Both the position numbers and the translations under genes were made by a program. Shown one piece after another: positions 41,959-48,065 of a stretch of DNA of 48,065 bases. Source of the DNA: Betaproteobacteria bacterium CG2_30_68_42 (GTDB lineage: Bacteria > Pseudomonadota > Gammaproteobacteria > Burkholderiales > Rhodocyclaceae); the NCBI GenBank assembly GCA_001872285.1, contig MNXU01000062.1:1-48065 (forward strand), given 5' to 3'. The first letter of the stretch is position 1. Every line of letters starts with the position of its first letter. The notes beneath the pieces are model-generated. The model did not search any database. It was not told the origin of the DNA and was given only the letters and a program-made list of their open reading frames with translations.

Positions 41959-43316
41959 CAGCTCCCGCGCCACTGCGCGAGCGCCTGTTCGACCCGATCG
42001 ACCGCCACGACCTCGAGACCGGCGAACGGCTGTTTCGGCGCATTCGCGCGCGGGATCAGCGCTGAGGTGAAACCGAGCTGCGCCGCCTCCTTGAGGCGGT
42101 CCTGCCCGCGCGGCGCCGGCCGTACCTCGCCCGCCAGGCCAACCTCACCAAACACTACAAGTTTATCTTGCAATGGCTTGTTTTTAAGAGAAGATACGAT
42201 CGCCATCAGGACTGCGAGATCGGCCGCGGGCTCGCTGATCCGCACCCCACCGACGGCATTCACGAAGACATCCTGGTCATGGCAGACGATGCCCGCATGG
42301 CGGTGGAGCACCGCCAGCAGCATCGCCAGCCGGTTGCCTTCGAGCCCCACGCTCAGCCGCCGCGCAGGCACCGAGAGCGCGGTATCGACCAGCGCCTGGA
42401 TCTCCACCAGCAGCGGGCGCGTGCCCTCCTGGGTCACCATCACGCAGGAGCCGGGAACCGGTTGCTCGTGATGCGACAGGAAGAGCGCCGAGGGGTTCGA
42501 CACCCCGCGCAGCCCGCGCTCGGTCATCGCGAACACCCCGATCTCATTCACCGCCCCGAACCGGTTCTTGAAAGCGCGGATCAGCCGGAAGCTGGAGTGG
42601 GGATCGCCTTCGAAATACAGGACCGTATCGACGATATGCTCGACCACCCGCGGCCCGGCGAGCGCACCTTCCTTGGTCACGTGTCCGACCATCACCATCG
42701 CGCAGCCCGACTGCTTCGCGTAACGGGTGAGCCGCGCGACGCACTCCCGCACCTGCGCGACCGATCCCGGCGCCGACTGGAGCAGCTCCGAGTACAGGGT
42801 CTGGATCGAGTCGATCACCACCACCTGGGGTATGCTCTGCGCGAGCTGAGCGAGGATCTTCTCGAGCTGGATCTCGGCGAAAAACACTACCGCCCGCGCG
42901 TCCAGCCCGAGCCGGCGCGCGCGCAGCGCGACCTGCTCCCCGGACTCCTCGCCGCTCACGTAGAGCACCCGGTGCGCCCCCGAGAGCGCCGAGAGCGCCT
43001 GCAGTAGCAGCGTCGATTTCCCGATCCCGGGGTCGCCCCCGATCAGCGCGACGCCCCCCAGTGTCAGCCCGCCGCCGAGCACACGGTCGAACTCCCGGAT
43101 CCCGGTCGCAAACCTGATCTCCTCGCCCGGTGGGATCTCCGCGAGCGGCTGCAGCCTCGCTTCGCCCCCGACCGGCGCATAGCGCCCTGCCGCGACCGGC
43201 TCGACCACGGCCTCGACGAGGCTGTTCCATGCGCCGCAATGTGGGCACCGCCCCTGCCATTTCGGCGACTGTCCGCCGCATTCGGAACAGGAGTAGGCGG
43301 TCTTCGCCCTGGCCAT
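41958..43316 (-). CDS. radA: DNA repair protein RadA (Sms)
   Basis: 452 residues from ATG 43316, overlapping the alr stop (TGATG). A zinc finger CSECG and CPHCG; Walker A GGDPGIGKSTLL; RadA-specific KNRFG in RAFKNRFGAVNEIG; Lon-like C-terminal domain with SVPARRLSVGLEGNRLAML and FGEVGLAGEVRPA. It drives branch migration of recombination intermediates. It lies between alr and the permease gene with overlapping starts, a common betaproteobacterial arrangement for alr-radA. Confidence 0.96.
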   Translation of the reverse strand: MARAKTAYSCSECGGQSPKWQGRCPHCGAWNSLVEAVVEPVAAGRYAPVGGEARLQPLAEIPPGEEIRFATGIREFDRVLGGGLTLGGVALIGGDPGIGKSTLLLQALSALSGAHRVLYVSGEESGEQVALRARRLGLDARAVVFFAEIQLEKILAQLAQSIPQVVVIDSIQTLYSELLQSAPGSVAQVRECVARLTRYAKQSGCAMVMVGHVTKEGALAGPRVVEHIVDTVLYFEGDPHSSFRLIRAFKNRFGAVNEIGVFAMTERGLRGVSNPSALFLSHHEQPVPGSCVMVTQEGTRPLLVEIQALVDTALSVPARRLSVGLEGNRLAMLLAVLHRHAGIVCHDQDVFVNAVGGVRISEPAADLAVLMAIVSSLKNKPLQDKLVVFGEVGLAGEVRPAPRGQDRLKEAAQLGFTSALIPRANAPKQPFAGLEVVAVDRVEQALAQWRGS

Positions 43317-44389
43317 CACGGCTCCACGGCGACCCGAACGCGGGCCGCCAGCGCGCAGAACAGCTCATAGCTGATGGTGCCGGCCGCCGCGGCCACTTCA
43401 TCTGCCGGCAGCCCTTCCCCCCACAGCACGACAGGCGAGCCGACGCCCGCCTCGGGCAGCCCGGTCAGATCCGCGACCAGCATGTCCATCGAGATCCGGC
43501 CGAGCGTATGGGTGCGCTGTCCTTCCACTAGGATCGGCGTGCCGCTGCCCGCATGTCTCGGGTAGCCGTCCGCGTAACCGCAGGCCACCACGCCGATCCG
43601 GGTCGGGCGCTCGGCGGCGAACAGTCCGCCGTAGCCGACCCGTTCCCCGGACTCGAGCCGCTGGACCGCGATGATCCGGCTCTCCAGGGTCATCGCCGGA
43701 CGCAGGCCCAGGCCCTGCGCCTCGTGCTGCGCGAAAGGCGAACCGCCGTAGAGCATGATCCCCGGCCTCACCCAGTCCCCACGCGCCTCCGGATAGCGCA
43801 GCAATGCAGCGGAGTTGGCGAGACTGACCGGGCCGGCGAGGCCGCTGCGCGCACGGTCGAAAGCCGCGAGCGGCTGCGCGATGCCTTCTTCGAGATCGGC
43901 GGCGGCGAAATGCGTCATCAGACCCACCGGACCGACCCCGGGCAGTGCGCTCAGCCTGCGATGGGCCGCGGCGAAATCACCGGCCTTGAAGCCCAGCCGG
44001 TTCATGCCCGAGTTGAACTTCAGATAGACCGGGATGCGTCCGCGCAGGTCGGCCGCGGCGAGCATCGCGATCTGCTCATGGCAGTGGATGACCGCGGTCA
44101 GATCATGTCCGGCGATCACGTCCATGTCGCCGGGCTCGAAGAACCCCTCCAACAGCAGGATCGGCTGGCGGATCCCCACCTCGCGCAGCCGCACCGCCTC
44201 CTCCAGGTCGAGCACCGCAAATCCATCGGCAAGATCGGCGAGCGCCCCGGCGACCCGCGTGAGCCCGTGGCCGTAGGCGTTCGCCTTGAGCACGCTCCAG
44301 ATGCGCGCCCCGCCGGCCCGCTCGCGGGCCACGGAGAAATTCCGGCGCAATGCGGCGAGACGGATGGTGGCGCGGATCGGACGCGGCAT
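43316..44389 (-). CDS. alr: Alanine racemase
   Basis: 357 residues. The PLP Lys35 lies in SVLKANAYGHG; other motifs are VYLKFNSGMNRLGF, GPVSLANSAALL, RPGIMLYGGSPF, the catalytic Tyr in GERVGYGGLF, and RISMDML. It interconverts L- and D-alanine for peptidoglycan. First gene of the alr-radA-permease series. It starts 44 nt from the end of the LysR gene, in the same direction. Confidence 0.96.
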   Translation of the reverse strand: MPRPIRATIRLAALRRNFSVARERAGGARIWSVLKANAYGHGLTRVAGALADLADGFAVLDLEEAVRLREVGIRQPILLLEGFFEPGDMDVIAGHDLTAVIHCHEQIAMLAAADLRGRIPVYLKFNSGMNRLGFKAGDFAAAHRRLSALPGVGPVGLMTHFAAADLEEGIAQPLAAFDRARSGLAGPVSLANSAALLRYPEARGDWVRPGIMLYGGSPFAQHEAQGLGLRPAMTLESRIIAVQRLESGERVGYGGLFAAERPTRIGVVACGYADGYPRHAGSGTPILVEGQRTHTLGRISMDMLVADLTGLPEAGVGSPVVLWGEGLPADEVAAAAGTISYELFCALAARVRVAVEP

Positions 44390-44433
44390 GCCGGAATTCT
44401 ACCCTGCGCCCACGGCCCGCCCCGGCGGACCCC

Positions 44434-45339
44434 TCAGCTTCCGGGAGGATGGCGCAGGCTCTCCATGGCGAACTCCACGAACGCATTCACCAGACGGGAG
44501 CGGAACTTCTCCTTCGGAAACACCATGGTCAGCGTGCGGATCAGACGCGGCTTGAGCGGCAGCGAAACCAGCGTCCCCAACTGCCGTTCCTTGGACACGG
44601 TGGCTTCGGAGACGATCGCGAAACCGATCCCGGCCTCGACGACGCCCTTGACCGCCTCCGGGCTGCCCAGCTCCATCACCGCGTGCAGAGAATCGGGCTG
44701 GATGGCGTTCTGGCGCAGATAATCGTCCGAGAAGTCGCGCGTTCCCGAACCCGGTTCCCGGCTCACATAGGGTTGATCGAGCAGTTGCGCGGGCGCCACT
44801 TCGGCAAATTTCGCGAGCGGGGAGCGCGGGCTGCAGACCACGTGCAGCTCGTCGTCGCAACACACTTCGCACTGGAGATTGGGCAGGTGCGAGGGGGATT
44901 CGATCAACCCGATGTCCAGGGTATGCTCGGCGACCCGGATCTCGATGGTTTCCGAATTGCCCACCACCAGCCGGGGCTGGACGCCGGGATACTTGAGCTT
45001 GAACTCCCCCAGCACCCGCGGCAGCAGGAACTCGGCGATGGTGGTGCTCGCCCCGACCAGCAGCGGACCGCCGATCTGGTGCGTCATCTCGGCCAGCCGG
45101 ACCTCCAGCTCGCTGGACAGGTTGAGGATGCGGTCGGCATATTCGAGGACCATCTCGCCGGCCGGGGTCAGCGAGATCCTGCCGTGACCGCGGTCGAACA
45201 GGCGCGTGTTGAAATGCTCTTCGAGTTGCTTGATCTGGAAGGTCACCGCCGGCTGAGTCATGAACAGCACCTCGGCCGCCTTGGTGAATGACAACTGCTT
45301 GGCAACGGCGTGGAACACCTGCAGCCTGCGGTCAGCCAT
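44434..45339 (-). CDS. LysR-family transcriptional regulator
   Basis: 301 residues. The N-terminal winged helix (FHAVAKQLSFTKAAEVLFMT, QPAVTFQIKQLEEHFNTRLF) is standard for LysR, and the effector domain (LVGASTTIAEFLLPRVLGEF, LDIGLIES, SREPGSGTRDF) resembles the CysB/CbbR-like type 2 fold. Target genes are unknown. The divergent lplT gene lies 155 bp away, and LysR regulators often control a divergent neighbour. No clear T-N11-A site was identified. Confidence 0.9.
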   Translation of the reverse strand: MADRRLQVFHAVAKQLSFTKAAEVLFMTQPAVTFQIKQLEEHFNTRLFDRGHGRISLTPAGEMVLEYADRILNLSSELEVRLAEMTHQIGGPLLVGASTTIAEFLLPRVLGEFKLKYPGVQPRLVVGNSETIEIRVAEHTLDIGLIESPSHLPNLQCEVCCDDELHVVCSPRSPLAKFAEVAPAQLLDQPYVSREPGSGTRDFSDDYLRQNAIQPDSLHAVMELGSPEAVKGVVEAGIGFAIVSEATVSKERQLGTLVSLPLKPRLIRTLTMVFPKEKFRSRLVNAFVEFAMESLRHPPGS

Positions 45340-45494
45340 GATTCCTGTCCCCTCCTCTCGGTCTAATGGTTGGCGATCATACAGTCTCGCGCAGTCCCCC
45401 GGAACCCCGCCGTGAAGCGCGGCGCCCGGCTGCTTCGTGATATAAACCGCCCTGCCTGAATCCGGCCGTGCGGCCGGCCGGCGGTCGGAGCGGG

Positions 45495-46763
45495 ATGCCT
45501 TTCGGTTTCTACATCATCATGGCGGCGCAGTTCTTCTCCGCGCTTGCCGACAACGCGCTGCTGATCGCCGCGATCGCCGTACTGCGCGACCTGCATGCGC
45601 CCGAGGCCCACGAGCCGCTGCTCAAGCTGTTCTTCACGGTCTCCTATGTCGCCCTCGCCGCCTTCGTCGGCGCGTTCGCCGACTCGATGCCGAAATGGCG
45701 GGTGATGTTCATCAGCAATCTGGTCAAGGTCGCCGGCTGCGCCCTGATGTTCCTCGGCGTCCATCCGCTCCTCGCCTACGCCGTCGTCGGACTGGGCGCC
45801 GCGGCCTACTCGCCGGCCAAGTACGGAATACTGACCGAATACCTGCCGCACCGGCTACTGGTGGTGGCGAACGGCTGGATCGAGGGCCTCACGGTGGCCG
45901 CCATCATCCTCGGCACCGTGGTCGGCGGCCTGCTCATCCGGCCGGACGTGGCGCGGACCCTCCTGTCCGTGGATGTCCCGCTGATCGAGACCGGCATCGA
46001 CACGGTGCCCGAGATGACCACGCTCGTGATCGGCGTGCTGTACCTGATCGCGGCGCTGTTCAACCTGCGCATCCCCGACACCGGCGTCGACCACAAGGTT
46101 CTGAAGCACAATCCGCTGTATCTGCTGCGCGATTTCGGACACTGCCTGGGCCTGCTCTGGCGCGACAAGCTCGGCCAGATCTCGCTCGCCGTCACCACGC
46201 TGTTCTGGGGAGCGGGCGCGACCCTGCAGTTCATCGTCATCAAGTGGGCGGCGGGCGCGCTCGGAATGGACCTGTCGCACTCGAGCGCGCTCCAGGGCGT
46301 GGTCGCGGTCGGCATCGCGGTCGGCGCCATCGTTGCGGCGCGCACGGTCAGCCTGCGCGGCTCGGTGAAGGTGATCCCGATCGGCATCGCCATGGGCCTG
46401 GTGATCCTTGTCATGAACCACGTGCGCGAAGTCGCCCTCGCCGTGCCGCTGCTGGTGCTGATCGGCGCTCTGGCCGGCTTTTTCGTCGTGCCGATGAATG
46501 CGCTGCTCCAGCACCGCGGCCACATCCTGATGGGCGCGGGGCACTCGATCGCGGTGCAGAACTTCAACGAGAACCTCTCCATCCTCGTCATGACCGGGCT
46601 CTACGCGGCGCTCGTGCGCTTCGACGTTTCGGTCTACACCGTGGTCACCGTGTTCGGGCTCTTCCTCTCGGGAACCATGCTGCTGGTCAAGAGACAACAC
46701 GAGAGCAACCAGCGCCGTTTCGATTCCACCGTCCTGCTGGAGGACACGAAGCTCGGGCGGTGA
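45495..46763 (+). CDS. lplT: Lysophospholipid transporter LplT
   Basis: 422 residues from ATG 45495, with GGAG upstream. Major facilitator with 12 helices: MPFGFYIIMAAQFFSALADN at the N-terminus, AYSPAKYGILTEYLP, the middle LFWGAGATLQFIVIKWAAG, and FVVPMNALLQHRGH. These are hallmarks of LplT, which flips lysophosphatidylethanolamine inward across the cytoplasmic membrane for re-acylation. The acyltransferase partner (aas) is not in this window. The gene converges on a TPM gene one nucleotide away. Confidence 0.9.
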   Translation: MPFGFYIIMAAQFFSALADNALLIAAIAVLRDLHAPEAHEPLLKLFFTVSYVALAAFVGAFADSMPKWRVMFISNLVKVAGCALMFLGVHPLLAYAVVGLGAAAYSPAKYGILTEYLPHRLLVVANGWIEGLTVAAIILGTVVGGLLIRPDVARTLLSVDVPLIETGIDTVPEMTTLVIGVLYLIAALFNLRIPDTGVDHKVLKHNPLYLLRDFGHCLGLLWRDKLGQISLAVTTLFWGAGATLQFIVIKWAAGALGMDLSHSSALQGVVAVGIAVGAIVAARTVSLRGSVKVIPIGIAMGLVILVMNHVREVALAVPLLVLIGALAGFFVVPMNALLQHRGHILMGAGHSIAVQNFNENLSILVMTGLYAALVRFDVSVYTVVTVFGLFLSGTMLLVKRQHESNQRRFDSTVLLEDTKLGR

Positions 46764-46764
46764 G

Positions 46765-47262
46765 CTACAGCAGGACCGGGGCATCGGGAAGCTCGTTCGG
46801 GTTCTCCGGGTGCGCGGGGAAATGGCTCGCCAGCAGCGCGGTGATGCGGCCGATCGCGGCCAGGGTTCCCGCGCCGAAGTCGCCGCGGGCGTACGCCTGC
46901 TCGAGGCCGCGGCAGAGCTCGTCCCAGGTCGCCTGCGGCACGCGCGCCGCGATGCCGCGATCGGCCACGATCTCCACGCAGCGATCGGCCAGCAGCACGT
47001 AGATCAGCACCCCGCTGTTCTCTTCGGTGTCCCAGACGCGCAACTGTGCGAACAGCTCCTCCGCCCGTTCGCGCGCCGGCGCGTTGCGCAGCAGGGCAGC
47101 GATCGGGAGCGCCGCCTCGACCGCGAAGCGCAGTTCGCCGCGATGGACGGACTCCGACGCGCGGATCGCCCGCCGGATCGCTTCCAGGCTCGCCGCCGGA
47201 AACGCCCGCCGCAGCGTCCAGTCGGGAGTCGCGAGATGTCTCAATGACCGCCGGATGTCCAT
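46765..47262 (-). CDS. TPM-domain protein (COG3762)
   Basis: 165 residues. The TPM domain begins near IRRAIRASESVHRGELRFAV and has the conserved AEELFAQLRVWDTEENSGVLIYVLLADR and CVEIVADRGIAARV. The family (YgcG-like short members) usually stands behind a longer TPM gene with a Gly-rich tail and often a lemA gene. Function unknown, possibly phosphatase-like or envelope-related. It starts one nucleotide after the stop of the upstream longer gene. No signal peptide is seen. Confidence 0.85.
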   Translation of the reverse strand: MDIRRSLRHLATPDWTLRRAFPAASLEAIRRAIRASESVHRGELRFAVEAALPIAALLRNAPARERAEELFAQLRVWDTEENSGVLIYVLLADRCVEIVADRGIAARVPQATWDELCRGLEQAYARGDFGAGTLAAIGRITALLASHFPAHPENPNELPDAPVLL

Positions 47263-47263
47263 G

Positions 47264-48065
47264 TCACCAGCGCCCCGAGGCGCCGCCTCCGCCGAAGCCG
47301 CCCCCGCCTCCGCCGAAGCCGCCCCCGCCGAAGCCGCCTCGACCCGAACCGCCCCATCCGCCCATGCCGCCGCCCCCGGCGCCGAAGGCCACGAACACGA
47401 ACAGCACGATTCCCACCAGAGCCGCAGCCAGCGCCGATCCGAGCATGATCCAGGCGACGAACCCCAGCCCGGCGCCCACCAGGGCCCCCGCCCCGAGCCG
47501 CCCGAGCCAGGCGCGCAGCAGGCTTCCCAGCACCAGCGCGGCGATCAGGAAGCCGAACAGCGATCCGCCATCCTCTCCCCCCGGGCGCCGCCGCGCCTCG
47601 GCCGGAGCGGGCAGATTCTCGCCCTCGACGACGCGCTCGATCCGGCGCACTCCGGCGGCCAGTCCCTCGAAGAAGCGCCCCTCGCGAAAGCGCGGAACGA
47701 TGTCCTCTTCGATGATGCGCCTAGCAACCGCATCGGGCAGCACGCCCTCCAGCCCGTAGCCGACCTCGATGCGCACGCGCCGGTCGTCGCGGGCCACGAG
47801 CACGATCACGCCGTCGTCGATGCCCTTGCGGCCGATCTTCCAGCGCTCGGCGACGCGGATGCCGAACTCCTCGATCGTCTCGGGCCGGGTCGTGGGCACC
47901 AGCAGGATCGCGATCTGGCTTCCCTTCCTGGCTTCGAACGCGGCGAGCTCGGATTCGAGCGACGCGCGCTGTTCCGCAGTGAGGATGCCGGACGCATCAT
48001 TCACCCGCCCGGCGAGTTCCGGAACCTGGAGCTGCGCCCACGCGCCGAGGGCGGCGCACGCAGCG
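47264..48065 (-). CDS. TPM-domain (YgcG-like) membrane protein, 5' end outside the window
   Basis: The visible 267 codons begin within a signal peptide-like stretch (ACAALGAWAQLQVPELAGRV) at the right edge, followed by the TPM domain: VNDASGILTAEQRASLESEL, QIAILLVPTTRPETIEEF, RKGIDDGVIVLVARDDRRVR. A membrane segment pair follows (FGFLIAALVLGSLL, MLGSALAAALVGIVLFVFVA), then a Gly/Phe/Trp-rich tail ending GGGASGRW. The frame remains open to the edge, so a start at 48004 (GTG) is not the true one. Usually encoded next to lemA. Confidence 0.88.
   Translation of the reverse strand, partial: AACAALGAWAQLQVPELAGRVNDASGILTAEQRASLESELAAFEARKGSQIAILLVPTTRPETIEEFGIRVAERWKIGRKGIDDGVIVLVARDDRRVRIEVGYGLEGVLPDAVARRIIEEDIVPRFREGRFFEGLAAGVRRIERVVEGENLPAPAEARRRPGGEDGGSLFGFLIAALVLGSLLRAWLGRLGAGALVGAGLGFVAWIMLGSALAAALVGIVLFVFVAFGAGGGGMGGWGGSGRGGFGGGGFGGGGGGFGGGGASGRW

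Overview
The window (about 66% G+C by eye, dense coding, many 1-4 nt gene overlaps) looks like a betaproteobacterial chromosome, probably from the Rhodocyclales/Burkholderiales neighbourhood. The pointers are an EpsL-type outer-membrane protein next to a PEP-CTERM-associated CAAX protease, TrxC, an alr-radA pair, LplT, TRAP transport, and a GC-rich NtrC-type regulatory system. Species cannot be fixed from the sequence alone.

Layout. 1-640: two tandem copies of the 5' half of a REP-associated transposase, both broken. 655-7065: housekeeping and odd genes (COG2187 kinase-like protein, second PRPP synthetase, DUF2934 protein, mixed-type phosphofructokinase, MarC), with relics of a solute-binding protein and of a small membrane protein between them. 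6178-10296: a SWIM-domain protein and a SNF2 helicase, a common partner pair. 10692-12627: a Uma2 protein missing its core, thioredoxin 2, and an AEC transporter.

12808-23287 is the centrepiece. A leftward three-gene regulatory operon (sigma-54 response regulator, histidine kinase, PhnD-like periplasmic binding protein) faces a rightward five-gene operon (polyferredoxin, Tat-exported molybdopterin oxidoreductase, four-cluster ferredoxin, NrfD membrane protein, TorD chaperone). Gene order matches the arxXSR / arxB'ABCD system for anaerobic arsenite oxidation. Between the arms I find a near-consensus sigma-54 promoter (16601-16616) and two 16-bp GTNACC-N4-GGTAAC sites 41 bp apart (16442-16498), at distances typical of enhancers; a third, perfect copy lies inside the first structural gene. 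This gives a concrete circuit: arsenite sensed by the binding protein, then kinase, regulator, enhancer sites, sigma-54 promoter, oxidase.

23393-33346 is a leftward catabolic operon of nine genes: RpiR regulator, TRAP transporter (Q, M, P), M20 N-carbamoyl-L-amino-acid hydrolase-like enzyme, N-carbamoyl-D-amino-acid hydrolase (E47/K127/C172 triad intact), threonine-synthase-like enzyme, an unfamiliar TrpB-like PLP enzyme, and L-serine dehydratase. Together they suggest uptake and breakdown of a ureido or N-carbamoyl amino acid to pyruvate and ammonia. I do not recognise it as a described pathway.

33914-35864: tRNA-Arg(ACG) with terminator, an EEP-family phosphodiesterase, an L,D-transpeptidase and tadA (whose tRNA substrate is that same tRNA-Arg). 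35870-35966: a miniature inverted-repeat element. 35979-39435: exopolysaccharide genes (EpsL, CAAX protease, sugar-1-phosphate transferase). 39472-46763: FtsX-like permease, radA, alr, LysR regulator, lplT. The window ends in two TPM-domain genes, the second cut by the edge. No CRISPR array, rRNA or complete mobile element was seen.
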